Below are positions 53,958 through 64,000 of a stretch of DNA of 64,000 nucleotides, piece after piece. Origin of the DNA: an uncultured Pseudomonas sp. Lineage in GTDB: Bacteria > Pseudomonadota > Gammaproteobacteria > Pseudomonadales > Pseudomonadaceae. Below the pieces are notes generated by a model that was not told where the DNA came from, did no database searches, and was given only the letters and a program-made list of their open reading frames with translations. The DNA is taken from positions 1-64,000 of the forward strand of contig NZ_CAMPHI010000030.1 in assembly GCF_946885955.1 (NCBI RefSeq), read 5' to 3'. Each line of letters opens with the position of its first letter. Within the stretch, counting starts at the first letter, position 1. Both the position numbers and the translations under genes were made by a program.

Positions 53958-54680
53958 TTAGAAACGCTCTTTGCCGGCGAGGTAGCGCCATTGGCCGGGC
54001 TGGACCTTGGACAGGGGCACGCCGCCGATGCGGATGCGCTTCATGCCCAGCACCTTGAGGTCGACGCTGTTGCACATGAAGACGATCTGCCCGGGCAGCG
54101 GGTTCTTCAAGGCGAAGCGCAGGCGGGTTTCGTTCTGCCAGCTGACCTTGCATGGTGGCAGGGCGGTGCCGTTGAACACCAGGCCGTGGTTGAGGCGTTT
54201 CAGCTGGCTGGCGGTGAGGGTGCCGATCACCTCGACCACGTATTCCTGTTCCAGCTTGCTCAGGTCTTCCTTGAGCTTGCGTTCGATGCGCCAATCCTGG
54301 GTCAGCACGTGCAGGCCGTCGGCGCCTGCCTGCAGTGGGATGCAGGTATTCAGACGGAGGAAGTGACTGTGCAGCGGGCGGATGCCCGACGCGTCTTCCG
54401 GCCAGTGGCTGGCCGGGCTGACGGACTCCGCGGCGCGGTCGGGAAAGTGCCCGGAGGGCACATGCAGCAACAGGGTGACTGGCTCGAGCGGCGCCGCCAC
54501 GGCATCGGGATGCAGTTCGACGCGTTGTTCCAGCACCTTGAATTGCGGCGCCTCGACGACCTCGCCGTCGACCGTCACCCAGCCGCCCTCGATATACAGC
54601 TCTGCCTCGCGGCGCGAGCAGCCGGTCATCTCGATCAGGCGTTTGGATAGACGTATCGGCTCGGTCATGGAAGCGTTCAT
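53958..54680 (-). CDS. RsuA/RluB-family pseudouridine-synthase-like protein
   Basis: The 240-residue protein has an N-terminal S4 RNA-binding domain (RLSKRLIEMTGCSRREAELYIEGGWVTVDGE) and a C-terminal domain matching RluF/RsuA (EQEYVVEV, RLRFALKN and IRIGGVPL). In active enzymes the motif is GRLDxxTxGL with the catalytic aspartate. Here the aligned stretch is IPLQAGADGLHVLT, so R and D are replaced by P and Q. A pseudouridine reaction may not be possible unless another aspartate serves. The start may be 54680 or the ATG at 54668 (MTEPIRL). Annotated as rRNA pseudouridine synthase in relatives. Confidence 0.8.
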   Translation of the reverse strand: MNASMTEPIRLSKRLIEMTGCSRREAELYIEGGWVTVDGEVVEAPQFKVLEQRVELHPDAVAAPLEPVTLLLHVPSGHFPDRAAESVSPASHWPEDASGIRPLHSHFLRLNTCIPLQAGADGLHVLTQDWRIERKLKEDLSKLEQEYVVEVIGTLTASQLKRLNHGLVFNGTALPPCKVSWQNETRLRFALKNPLPGQIVFMCNSVDLKVLGMKRIRIGGVPLSKVQPGQWRYLAGKERF

Positions 54681-54798
54681 CGATGAGAAAGGACGGCCAT
54701 TGTAACTGGCTGGCCCATAGGGTGGGGGAGAGGATAAAGGCGCGCCAGGCTATCCGGCCTGTACGCGCACCATGTTCATGCGCAAGGTCCATGGCTTC

Positions 54799-54874
54799 GT
54801 AGGGAGGACATGCCGGAGGCTTGTCCGCCATGCGGATGCCAGCGGCGGACAAGGCTGCGCCATGTCCTCCCTAC
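54799..54874. repeat. Long inverted repeat near livF
   Basis: Arms of 31 bases (54799-54829 and 54844-54874), both starting with GTAGGGAGGACATG when read inward, match at 28 of 31 positions around a 14-base loop. It lies 10 bases downstream of the livF stop. It could act as a terminator or mRNA-stabilising structure for the transporter operon, and looks like a repeat family member rather than a unique site. Confidence 0.7.
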
Positions 54875-54884
54875 AACGCGCGCT

Positions 54885-55589
54885 TTAACCGCCCAAATAA
54901 GCGTCGCGCACTTTTGGATCATTCAACAGCTCGTGCCCGCTGCCCTGCATGACGATCCGGCCGTTCTCCAGCACATAGCCGCGGTCGGCCAGCTTCAGCG
55001 CCTGGTTGGCGTTCTGCTCGACCAGGAACACGGTCACGCCGTCTTCGCGCAACTGTTCGATGATGGTGAATATCTGCTGGATGATGATTGGCGCCAGACC
55101 CAGAGACGGCTCGTCGAGCAGCAGCAGCTTGGGCTTGCTCATCAGCGCGCGGCCGATGGCGAGCATCTGCTGTTCGCCGCCGGACATGGTGCCGGCGCGC
55201 TGAATCAGGCGCTCCTGCAACCGCGGAAACAGCTGCAGGACCTTGGCCATTTGTTCCTGGAACTCGTCCTTGGTGGTGAAGAAGCCGCCCATCGCCAGGT
55301 TTTCTTCCACGGTCAGACGCGCGAACACGCGGCGGCCTTCCGGCACTACGGCGATGCTCTTGCGCATGATTTCCGGCGTCTCCTGGCCGACCAGTTCCTC
55401 GCCCTGGTAGCGGATACTGCCCATGGCCGCCTGGGGCGAGCCGCAGAGCGTCATCAGCAGGGTCGATTTACCGGCGCCGTTGGCGCCGATCAGGGTGACG
55501 ATCTCGCCTTGGCGGACCTCGACGCTGACATTGTGCAGCGCCTGGATCTTGCCGTAGAAGGTGGAAACATTGTCGAAATACAGCATCAC
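54885..55589 (-). CDS. livF: Branched-chain amino acid ABC transporter ATPase LivF/BraG
   Basis: This is one of the two ATPases of the high-affinity leucine/isoleucine/valine importer. The 234-residue product has Walker A GANGAGKSTLLM, the signature MSGGEQQMLAIGRALMSKP, Walker B LLLLDEPSLGLAP and the H-loop region VFLVEQNANQAL. It overlaps livG by four bases and is last in the operon. The usual partner is LivG. Confidence 0.95.
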   Translation of the reverse strand: MMLYFDNVSTFYGKIQALHNVSVEVRQGEIVTLIGANGAGKSTLLMTLCGSPQAAMGSIRYQGEELVGQETPEIMRKSIAVVPEGRRVFARLTVEENLAMGGFFTTKDEFQEQMAKVLQLFPRLQERLIQRAGTMSGGEQQMLAIGRALMSKPKLLLLDEPSLGLAPIIIQQIFTIIEQLREDGVTVFLVEQNANQALKLADRGYVLENGRIVMQGSGHELLNDPKVRDAYLGG

Positions 55590-56349
55590 GCTTCCCCCAG
55601 GTAGGCTTTGATCACGTCCGGGTTGGCGCGGATCTGTTCCGGCGTGCCATCGGCCAGGGGCGTGCCCTGGTTGATCACATAGATATGGTCGGAAATGCTC
55701 ATGACCAGTTTCATGTCGTGCTCGATCAGCAGCACGGTGACGTTGTGCTCGTCGCGCAGCACGCGAATCAATGCCTTGAGGTCATCGGTTTCCCGCGGGT
55801 TGAGGCCGGCGGCCGGCTCGTCGAGCATCAGGATGCTCGGGCGGGTCATCATGCAACGGGCGATTTCCAGGCGGCGCTGCTGACCGTAGGCCAGGGTGCC
55901 GGCCGGGCGGTTGGCGAACTCGGTCAGGTCGACCCGCTCCAGCCAATGCGCGGCGAACTCCATTGCCTCACGCTCGCTCTTGCGGAACGCCGGAGTCTTC
56001 AGCAGGCCGGACAGGTAGTTGGTGTTGAGGTGGCGGTGTTGCGCCACCAGCAGGTTTTCCACCGCAGTCATGTCCTTGAACAGGCGCACGTTCTGGAAGG
56101 TCCGCACCACGCCTTTACGGGCGATCTTGTGGCCCGGCAGGCCTTCGATCTGCTCGCCGTTTAGGCGGATATTGCCGCTGGTGGGACGGTAGAAACCGGT
56201 CAGGCAGTTGAACACCGTGGTCTTGCCGGCGCCGTTCGGGCCGATCATCGACACGACCTGTTTTTCGTTGACGTTCAGGCTCACCCCGTTGACGGCCAGC
56301 AGGCCGCCAAAACGCATGGATAAGCCGCTTACTTCGAGAATAGGGCGGC

Positions 56350-56353
<4 letters not shown>
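55586..56353 (-). CDS. livG: Branched-chain amino acid ABC transporter ATPase LivG/BraF
   Basis: The second ATPase of the importer has 255 residues. Walker A is [18 protein letters not shown], the signature is [19 protein letters not shown], and Walker B is [15 protein letters not shown] with [12 protein letters not shown]. The C-terminal tail ([20 protein letters not shown]) is the LivG type. It overlaps both neighbours by four bases, so translation is coupled through livM-livG-livF. Confidence 0.95.
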
Positions 56354-58538
<2,185 letters not shown>

Positions 58539-58610
58539 TGCCTAACTCCTGGGTCGTCACGCACGTCGGCGCTTGTGGCGCAGCATGAAACCGGGATTCT
58601 TCTAATAAAC

Positions 58611-58638
58611 AAAGCCCACTGCGGTTGCAGTGGGCTTT
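58611..58638 (-). terminator. Hairpin between braC and livH
   Basis: AAAGCCCACTGC and GCAGTGGGCTTT form a perfect 12-base stem with a four-base loop, 23 bases after the braC stop. In the direction of the operon it is followed by GTTTATTAG, a poor T run. It is likely a partial terminator or a 3' stabiliser that raises the level of braC transcript. Confidence 0.65.
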
Positions 58639-58660
58639 GGGTTCAGGCGGGAAGCCGCGA

Positions 58661-59788
58661 TCAGTTCATCGGGGCTTCGGTCTTGGTGCCATCCTGGTGC
58701 CATTCGTAGACGACGAAGCTGAAATCTTTCAGGTCGCCTTTTTCGTCGAAGGCCAGGGTGCCGGTGGGGGTGTCGAAGCTGTTGGCGCGCAGGGCTGCGG
58801 CCACTTTGTCGGTGTCGGTGCTGCCGGCTTTCTCGATGCCTTCGGCGATCACCTGCACAGCGGCGTAGGCCGGGAACACGAACGGACCGCTGGAGTCTTC
58901 GTTCTTGGCTTTGAAAGCCTCAACCAACGCCTGGTTGCGTGGGTCCTGATCGAAGGACTTCGGCAGGGTGACCAACAGGCCTTCGGAAGCCGGGCCGGCG
59001 ATGGCGGAGATCTCTTTGTTACCCACGCCTTCAGGGCCCATGAACTTGACGTTCAGACCTTTTTCAGCCGCCTGACGCAGCAGCAGACCGAGTTCCGGGT
59101 GGTAGCCACCGTAGTAGACGAAGTCCACACCGGCTTGCTTGAGCTTGGAGATCATCGCGGAGAAGTCCTTGTCGCCGGCGTTGATGCCTTCGAACAGGGC
59201 GACCTTGGTACCTTTGGCCTCCAGGGTCTGCTTGACCGCGGTGGCGATGCCTTCGCCGTACTGCTGCTTGTCATGGATGACCGCAACGGCCTTCGGCTTG
59301 ACGTGGTCGGCGATGTAGTTGCCTGCGGTCGGGCCCTGCAGGCTGTCCAGACCGATGGTGCGGAACACCAACTGGTAACCGCGGGCGGTGATGTCCGGGC
59401 TGGTGGAAGCCGCGGTGACCATCAGAATACCTTCGTCTTCGTAGATGTCGGACGCTGGCTGAGTGGAGCTGGAGCACAGGTGGCCCACCACGAACTTGAC
59501 TTCGTCGTTGACGATTTTGTTGGCCACGGCAACGGCTTGCTTGGGATCGCAGGCGTCGTCGTAAACCACGCCTTCGAGCATTGCGCCGTTTACGCCGCCG
59601 GCCTTGTTGATTTGCTCGATGGCCATCTTGGCACCGATGAACTGCATTTCGCCGTATTGCGCGACTGCGCCGGTAACGGGGCCTGCCAGACCAATCTTGA
59701 TGGTGTCAGCCGCTAACGAGTAGCTAGCAACGCCGGCCATGGCCATGGCGGCAAACAGCTTGGAAATCTGCTTAGTAGCCTTGTTCAT
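58661..59788 (-). CDS. braC: Branched-chain amino acid binding protein BraC
   Basis: This is the periplasmic binding protein for leucine, isoleucine, valine and probably alanine and threonine. The 375-residue product has a signal peptide ending SYSLA/AD at about residue 26, the mature start DTIKIGLAGPVTG, KQAVAVANKIV, VVGHLCSSSTQPASDIYEDEG with the pair of residues contacting ligand, and the GYHPELGLLLRQA block. It resembles P. aeruginosa BraC throughout. The leader has an A-rich stretch (CAAAAATCAATAAGAG, minus strand) before the ribosome site, a possible Hfq/Crc target. Confidence 0.95.
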   Translation of the reverse strand: MNKATKQISKLFAAMAMAGVASYSLAADTIKIGLAGPVTGAVAQYGEMQFIGAKMAIEQINKAGGVNGAMLEGVVYDDACDPKQAVAVANKIVNDEVKFVVGHLCSSSTQPASDIYEDEGILMVTAASTSPDITARGYQLVFRTIGLDSLQGPTAGNYIADHVKPKAVAVIHDKQQYGEGIATAVKQTLEAKGTKVALFEGINAGDKDFSAMISKLKQAGVDFVYYGGYHPELGLLLRQAAEKGLNVKFMGPEGVGNKEISAIAGPASEGLLVTLPKSFDQDPRNQALVEAFKAKNEDSSGPFVFPAYAAVQVIAEGIEKAGSTDTDKVAAALRANSFDTPTGTLAFDEKGDLKDFSFVVYEWHQDGTKTEAPMN

Positions 59789-60019
59789 AGTGCTCCACTC
59801 TTATTGATTTTTGATCATTGTGGTTCTAGCTGCCAATGCTGCTGAGCCGAGTTGGTTTACCCGGTCGTACCCCCGGCAACTGTACCGGCGCAGTGTAGAG
59901 CGCAGCTTCACACCTTGAAAAGCCGGCTGCCGATGGCAAAACGCTAGGATGTCGCTTAATTGCAATAAACGTATAGAAAAACGGCGTGTCTACCTGCCGC
60001 CTCGCTTCGTCAGCAGTGG

Positions 60020-60047
60020 TTGCCTGAACACCGCTCGGCGCTATCAT
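60020..60047 (+). promoter_or_regulatory. Candidate promoter for the DUF2288 gene
   Basis: TTGCCT (60020-60025) and TATCAT (60042-60047) are 16 bases apart. A start near 60054 leaves a leader of about 30 bases before the ATG at 60085. The rest of the 296-base divergent gap from 59789 must hold the braC promoter, which I could not place with confidence. Confidence 0.45.
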
Positions 60048-60084
60048 GGCGCCGACGCAAATCGACCGCCATTCAGAGCACACC

Positions 60085-60402
60085 ATGACAGAACAACCTA
60101 GCACCCTCTATGCCAAGCTGCTCGGAGAAACTGCACCTATTCGCTGGCAAGAGCTACAACCTTTTTTCGCCCGCGGTGCCTTGTTACTGGTCGAAGGCTC
60201 CGAGGATTTGATCGCGGTGGCTCAAGCCGTAGCGGAAAACGACCAGAACAAGGTCGGCGCCTGGTTGACCAGCGGCCAACTGAAAAAAGTCGAAGATGGC
60301 CACGCCGAAGACCTGTTGACCCGCGACCCGCAACTCTGGGCGGTGGTGGTCGCGCCCTGGGTGCTGGTGCAGGAACGCGCCGAGGCGCCGAAAGTGCACT
60401 GA
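60085..60402 (+). CDS. DUF2288 protein
   Basis: The ATG at 60085 (MTEQPSTLYAKLLGETAPIRW) gives 105 residues, the size of DUF2288 proteins. Typical parts are WQELQPFFARGALLLVEGSEDLIAVAQAVAEND and the C-terminal WAVVVAPWVLVQERA. It is small, acidic and soluble; the function is unknown. It is next to a second small hypothetical gene, 102 bases downstream. The upstream codons of the open frame fall between promoter and start and are not translated. Confidence 0.85.
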   Translation: MTEQPSTLYAKLLGETAPIRWQELQPFFARGALLLVEGSEDLIAVAQAVAENDQNKVGAWLTSGQLKKVEDGHAEDLLTRDPQLWAVVVAPWVLVQERAEAPKVH

Positions 60403-60504
60403 CCCAGGCACGCTTGGCTTCGGCGAATCGGTCTAGACTGAGGCGCAGCCCCGGTCTGCGCATATAGCATGGGGCGTCATTGCCCATAGCCAACAGGAGC
60501 CATC

Positions 60505-60873
60505 ATGTTCGAGCCCGGCCATTTACACCGTGCCAACAGCATCGGCACCGCCGAGCAACCGGTTTTCACAATCGACCTTTACTATGAGGTGCGCCAGGAC
60601 CCCACCGAAGGCGCCATGTTGCATATGCGCATGGTCGGCGAGGTGGCGGGCAAGGCCTTCGAAGAAAACTTCGAACTGCACCGCGACACCGCCTTCAACT
60701 TCGCCAGCGTCGCCTCCCGTCTGGCGCAAAAACACGGCTTGCCGCCCGAGCACAACCTGATCATGCACCGCCATGGTGAATACGACCTGATGTTCGAAGA
60801 TATCCGCGCCAAACTGGGTAGTCATAGCGGCGACCCGGTCGATCTCGATCATCTGGAGAAGGACGGTTTGTAG
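60505..60873 (+). CDS. DUF5064 protein
   Basis: The 122-residue protein begins MFEPGHLHRANSIG and has FTIDLYYEVRQDP and HMRMVGEVAGKAFEENFELHRDTAFNFAS, matching the DUF5064 family, which I know mainly from pseudomonads. It is soluble, with several histidines. The function is unknown. Its ribosome site ACAGGAG is good. The stop codon is 8 bases before a palindromic repeat. Confidence 0.8.
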   Translation: MFEPGHLHRANSIGTAEQPVFTIDLYYEVRQDPTEGAMLHMRMVGEVAGKAFEENFELHRDTAFNFASVASRLAQKHGLPPEHNLIMHRHGEYDLMFEDIRAKLGSHSGDPVDLDHLEKDGL

Positions 60874-60881
60874 GCGGGTAT

Positions 60882-60943
60882 GTAGCCCGGATGCAATCCG
60901 GGAGCGGTTTTGCGAGGGCCAATGCCCCCGAATTTCATCCGGG
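60882..60943. repeat. Inverted pair of GTAGCCCGGAT repeats
   Basis: GTAGCCCGGATGCAATCCGGG (60882-60902) matches the copy at 48603. CCCGAATTTCATCCGGG (60927-60943) is a related copy in the opposite direction. Together they form a twin palindrome just after the DUF5064 gene. Confidence 0.6.
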
Positions 60944-61298
60944 TCAGGGGGCTGGGTATCATCGGTGACGAACTGGCGAGTTCCGCAGTGGAATGTGACC
61001 GATAGCTGTACTGATCGATCGTGATCGATTGAACGCTTGGCCCGCTTTACCAACTACAGAATGGTCAGGGGCAAGTACGGCCCAGCATCGGGCGACTCTG
61101 GTATGGTCGCCCTGTGCCAATGGTGATATCGCCGCCATGGTGGATGGCGTTTACTATTCGTTTCCGTTCGCTTGGCGCAGCGATGGCCTGGAGTAGCCCT
61201 TGAGCGATATCTTCCGATTGCCGTGGCGCGATCTTGGCCACAGGACTGCACGCGGTCAGCAGCCACCATCTGAAGATGGCGTTAGAGGAATTCGATAG
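60944..61298. other. Leader region of the sensor kinase gene
   Basis: About 355 bases without a convincing gene. It contains ACTGATCGATCGTGATCGAT (near 61010) and a GGCGAC...GTCGCC palindrome (61089-61109). The AGAGGA before 61299 is the ribosome site of the kinase. I could not place a promoter. Confidence 0.4.
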
Positions 61299-63791
61299 AT
61301 GGTGCGAGAAAATCCCAGCGTATCCCATAAGCATTCATTGACCACGCGCGCCCTGCGCCTTGCTGTAATTCGTATTGGTCTGGTGTCACTGGCCGCGGGG
61401 GCGATTTCCTACCATGTCAACTCATCCTCGATCGAGCGAGAAGTGACTGGGCAACTGCTGCTGTCTACCGAGCAATCCTTGCAACGCGAGTCTTTGCCAT
61501 TTCGGGAAATCAAGGACCTACAGCAGAACTTCCTCATGGAGTTCAAGGAAACTCTGGCCCGTCCGGGCATGGAGGCCAGGCTGGTCAACGACTTTCGACA
61601 GATTTTCTATCGTCACGAGGATGGTTCCTATACGCAACGTCCGCAGCTGTTCGAAGGCCAGCCGCTGGCCGATGGACGCAGTTTTCCCGGAATGTCGGCG
61701 ACCTATGCGCCCGATATTGCGCCCGATGAAAATACCCAGGCACGATTTGCCCTGTCGTATCTGCTATCCCACAAGTACGGTTCGAGCGCCAAAGGCCGGT
61801 TGTTCAATTTCTACGGCGTGGTGCCGGAAAAAGGCTTCCCCATCTACCAGGAGGCCGATATCGCCAAGGTGTTCACCTACTCGGGGCCGGACGCCCTGAA
61901 GCTTGAAACCTATGAATTCTATGCGCGGGGTTTCGGTACGCCGGCAAACGACACGCTGTTTACTCGCATGTATTGGGATTACTCCAATAACGCCTGGATG
62001 ACGACCGTCGCTACCGCTGATGTGGCCGATGCCTCGGGAAAGCACTCCATTCTGGCCTGTGTCGATGTATTGCTTGATGAGTTGATGCAACGGATCGCCA
62101 AGCCCGCGATACAGGGTGCGTACAGCTCACTGTTCATCGCTGACGGGGAAGGCACGCTGATTTACCATCCCACGGCGATGGAGCAGGTCAAAAGCAGCGC
62201 GGGCGAGGCGTCGATTCGCTCGCTCAAAATGGTTAAGGATTACCCGCTGCTCGATGCCGTTGCCGGTCTCGCGCCTGGCCAGGCACGAATCGTTCAGACA
62301 CAGGACGATATCGTCGCGATGGGGTTCATTCCCGAGACACCCTGGGTGCTTGCCATCCACTATCCGCGTACGCTGATGACACCGGCCATTTTCGATAACC
62401 TGGTTATCGTCGTTGCTCTCGGTTTGCTGACCCTGCTGGTGGAAATTTTTATCCTGCGATCCATTTTGCAAAAGCAGGTAGCCCTCCCACTGTTCCGGTT
62501 CGTCCAGGCTACACGGCTATTGGGCGTCGGTAAGGCGCGTTTGTCTCCTGAACAACTACCGATCCAGTCCGAGGACGAAATCGGTGAGCTGGCCCGTGCC
62601 TTTGCCAAAATGGCCGAGCGGGTCCAGGACGCACAGGAACATCTGGAAATCAAGGTGCAAGAGCTTACACGTCAGGCCAGTCACCTGACTGCGATTGGCG
62701 AGGAGCGTGAGCGTGCCGAGACGTTGCTGCTGGCCCGCGAGCAGGAATTCCGGGCTTTGGTGGAAAACAGCCCCGATGTTATCGTGCGCTTCGACCTACA
62801 GTACCGTTTCCTGTACGCAAACCCCGCAGCCCAAAAATTGCTTGGCCATTCGCTGGACTTCCTGCGAAACAAGAATTTGCACGAAGTTTTCCCGGGTTCG
62901 GATGTAGGGCGTTTCTTTCAGCACAAGCTCGAACATCTTATCGGTACGAGTAATGCGTCCGAAGAAGAACTATCGATCAGCATCCCGATAAAACGGCGCA
63001 CGGAGATTTCCAGTTACCAAGTACGCCTGGTGCCTGAACGCGATCAGCACGGGGCATTGGTGAGCATTCTTTCCGTCGGACGCAACGTCAGCGCCATGCA
63101 CGCAGCCGAACAGCGCCTCAAGGAGTCCCATGCGCAACTGCGCCAGCTATCGACTCACCGGGAAACCATGCGTGAAGAAGAGCGCAAACGCATCGCGCGG
63201 GAAATCCATGACGAGCTGGGTCAGCAGCTCACCGCGCTACGTATGGGCCTTTCGCTACTACGCCTGCAATTCGGTGAAGGCCAAGCGTTATTGGTAGAGC
63301 GAATCCAGGTATTAATGGGGCGGATCGACGAAATCATTCAAGTAGTTCGTAACGTTGCCACTGCCTTGCGGCCCTCAGCCCTCGATATGGGGTTGACGTC
63401 AGCGCTTGAATGGCTGGTCTCCGAGTTTTCCAACAACACTGGCATCGTCTGTCGGCTCAAGGCGCCCGAGGCCAGATTGAAACTGGATGACGATCGCGCG
63501 ACTGCGATCTTTCGTGTCATTCAGGAATCGCTGACCAACGTCGCCCGGCATGCGCAGGCGAGCCGGGTGGAGATTCACCTGGAATGTTCTACCGGGCAGG
63601 TTCTGATCAAAGTCGCCGACAATGGCAAAGGCTTCGATCCAGACCAGTTGCCCAAGGGCACCCTGGGAATGCTCGGTATGTATGAGCGCGGACATATGCT
63701 CGGCGGAACGGTTGCCATCGACAGTACCCCGGGGCAGGGGGTCTGTGTACGGGTGTGTATTCCCTTTCATTTAGCCCCGGAGATCTCATGA
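61299..63791 (+). CDS. NarL-type sensor histidine kinase with cache and PAS domains
   Basis: The 830-residue membrane protein has a first transmembrane helix (LRLAVIRIGLVSLAAGAISYHV, about 19-40), a large periplasmic cache-like sensor (about 42-365), and a second helix (NLVIVVALGLLTLLVEIFIL). HAMP (to about 450), coiled coil and PAS (about 485-600) domains follow. The HisKA_3 domain has the phospho-acceptor histidine in REIHDELGQQLTALR near residue 636, and HATPase_c has FRVIQESLTNVARHA and VADNGKGFD. The signal is unknown. The stop overlaps the start of its response regulator by four bases (ATGA). Confidence 0.92.
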   Translation: MVRENPSVSHKHSLTTRALRLAVIRIGLVSLAAGAISYHVNSSSIEREVTGQLLLSTEQSLQRESLPFREIKDLQQNFLMEFKETLARPGMEARLVNDFRQIFYRHEDGSYTQRPQLFEGQPLADGRSFPGMSATYAPDIAPDENTQARFALSYLLSHKYGSSAKGRLFNFYGVVPEKGFPIYQEADIAKVFTYSGPDALKLETYEFYARGFGTPANDTLFTRMYWDYSNNAWMTTVATADVADASGKHSILACVDVLLDELMQRIAKPAIQGAYSSLFIADGEGTLIYHPTAMEQVKSSAGEASIRSLKMVKDYPLLDAVAGLAPGQARIVQTQDDIVAMGFIPETPWVLAIHYPRTLMTPAIFDNLVIVVALGLLTLLVEIFILRSILQKQVALPLFRFVQATRLLGVGKARLSPEQLPIQSEDEIGELARAFAKMAERVQDAQEHLEIKVQELTRQASHLTAIGEERERAETLLLAREQEFRALVENSPDVIVRFDLQYRFLYANPAAQKLLGHSLDFLRNKNLHEVFPGSDVGRFFQHKLEHLIGTSNASEEELSISIPIKRRTEISSYQVRLVPERDQHGALVSILSVGRNVSAMHAAEQRLKESHAQLRQLSTHRETMREEERKRIAREIHDELGQQLTALRMGLSLLRLQFGEGQALLVERIQVLMGRIDEIIQVVRNVATALRPSALDMGLTSALEWLVSEFSNNTGIVCRLKAPEARLKLDDDRATAIFRVIQESLTNVARHAQASRVEIHLECSTGQVLIKVADNGKGFDPDQLPKGTLGMLGMYERGHMLGGTVAIDSTPGQGVCVRVCIPFHLAPEIS

Positions 63792-63895
63792 CCAAACTAA
63801 TGATCGCCGACGACCACGCGGTCATGCGCGAAGGGTTGAATGCTGGGCGGTGTGGTGCCATGAGCGTCGGTTCAGTGGTGACTGGCAAAGCGTAA
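63788..63895 (+). pseudogene. Response regulator gene cut after the first 17 codons
   Basis: The reading frame begins MTKLMIADDHAVMREGL, the standard start of a NarL/FixJ receiver with the acidic pair in ADDH. From about position 63839 the sequence no longer resembles the family and stops at 63893-63895, giving only 35 codons instead of about 210. The overlap with the kinase stop shows it was its partner. I read this as interruption by inserted DNA that continues beyond the window. The two-component system cannot work unless the interruption is removed, for example by RNA splicing. Confidence 0.8.
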
Positions 63896-64000
63896 GGCCC
63901 GCCTGACGGTGGGGGTAATCAGTAAGGTGTGATGGTTTTCTAGTGGTTGTGGTGAGCAGCAGCACTGTTGAACAGGCGAGTCCTGCAGCGGAACAAGGCC
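63841..64000 (+). mobile_element. 5' part of an inserted element, possibly a group II intron
   Basis: The sequence after the break is non-coding in character and purine-rich, with GTGTG at 63850-63854, which fits the GTGYG start of group II introns. Short stretches such as GAACAGGCGAG and CAGCGGAACAAGG resemble intron domain I as I remember it, but I cannot fold or compare it. No reverse transcriptase is visible before the window ends. An insertion sequence end or a chimeric join are other readings. Confidence 0.35.

Noticed and set aside
63607..63888. Minus-strand frame across the kinase end and the break
   Set aside because: Shadow of the HATPase region joined to unrelated sequence; no family match.

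Overview
The window is a chromosomal segment from a Pseudomonas-type gammaproteobacterium (Pseudomonadaceae). The gene order from cdsA to recX is the one known from Pseudomonas aeruginosa and P. putida. Several genes are close to Pseudomonas-specific families: RhlG, GfnR, FinR/FprA, ErdR, BraC, the PA3611-like secreted protein and DUF5064. Base composition is GC-rich with strong GC bias at third codon positions, which explains the long antisense shadow frames. The first 52 bases are not genomic. A poly-C run and a degraded Nextera-type adapter sit directly in front of a 5'-truncated cdsA, so the window starts at a raw contig end.

Layout. (1) 55-15091: an envelope, lipid and replication cluster, cdsA-dxr-rseP-bamA-skp-lpxD-fabZ-lpxA-lpxB-rnhB-dnaE-accA. 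It supplies CDP-diacylglycerol, isoprenoid precursor, outer-membrane assembly, lipid A, fatty-acid precursor and the replicative polymerase. (2) 15184-21700: tilS, pyrG, kdsA, eno, ftsB, ispD. (3) 21708-25005: the remnant of a baeRF-type gene, then gfnR divergent from adhC-fghA for glutathione-dependent formaldehyde detoxification. (4) 25149-31250: ispF-truD-surE-pcm-popT-nlpD-rpoS. (5) 31272-31597: a GacA box, a promoter and an RsmZ-like regulatory RNA with nine GGA motifs, followed by fdxA and mutS on the minus strand. (6) 34795-36917: pncC, recA with an SOS box, and recX. (7) 36918-44463: a repeat-rich gap, a LOG-family protein, a beta-CASP nuclease, a phosphoketolase-like enzyme, a small ribbon-helix-helix-like protein, a secreted protein and a DTW-domain tRNA modification enzyme. 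(8) 44504-50084: an EamA exporter, erdR, dgkA, finR/fprA (divergent) and a PAS-GAF-GGDEF protein. (9) 50217-54680: trmO, a DUF1326-DUF2182 pair, rhlG, yehS and a pseudouridine-synthase-like protein that appears to lack the catalytic aspartate. (10) 54885-59788: the branched-chain amino acid ABC transporter braC-livHMGF. (11) 60085-63895: two small Pseudomonas hypothetical proteins, a NarL-type sensor kinase and its response regulator. The regulator diverges from the family after about 17 codons and stops, apparently at the edge of an inserted element, possibly a group II intron.

Two palindromic repeat families recur between genes: a GGTGCGCA...CACCCTAC type, and a GTAGCCCGGAT...ATCCGGG type. 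There is also a long inverted repeat beside livF. No tRNA, rRNA, CRISPR array or intact insertion sequence was seen. The best leads for undescribed biology are the cysteine-rich DUF1326-DUF2182 pair, the pseudouridine-synthase-like protein without its catalytic residue, the divergent phosphoketolase-like enzyme, and the element interrupting the response regulator. None of these is proven here.
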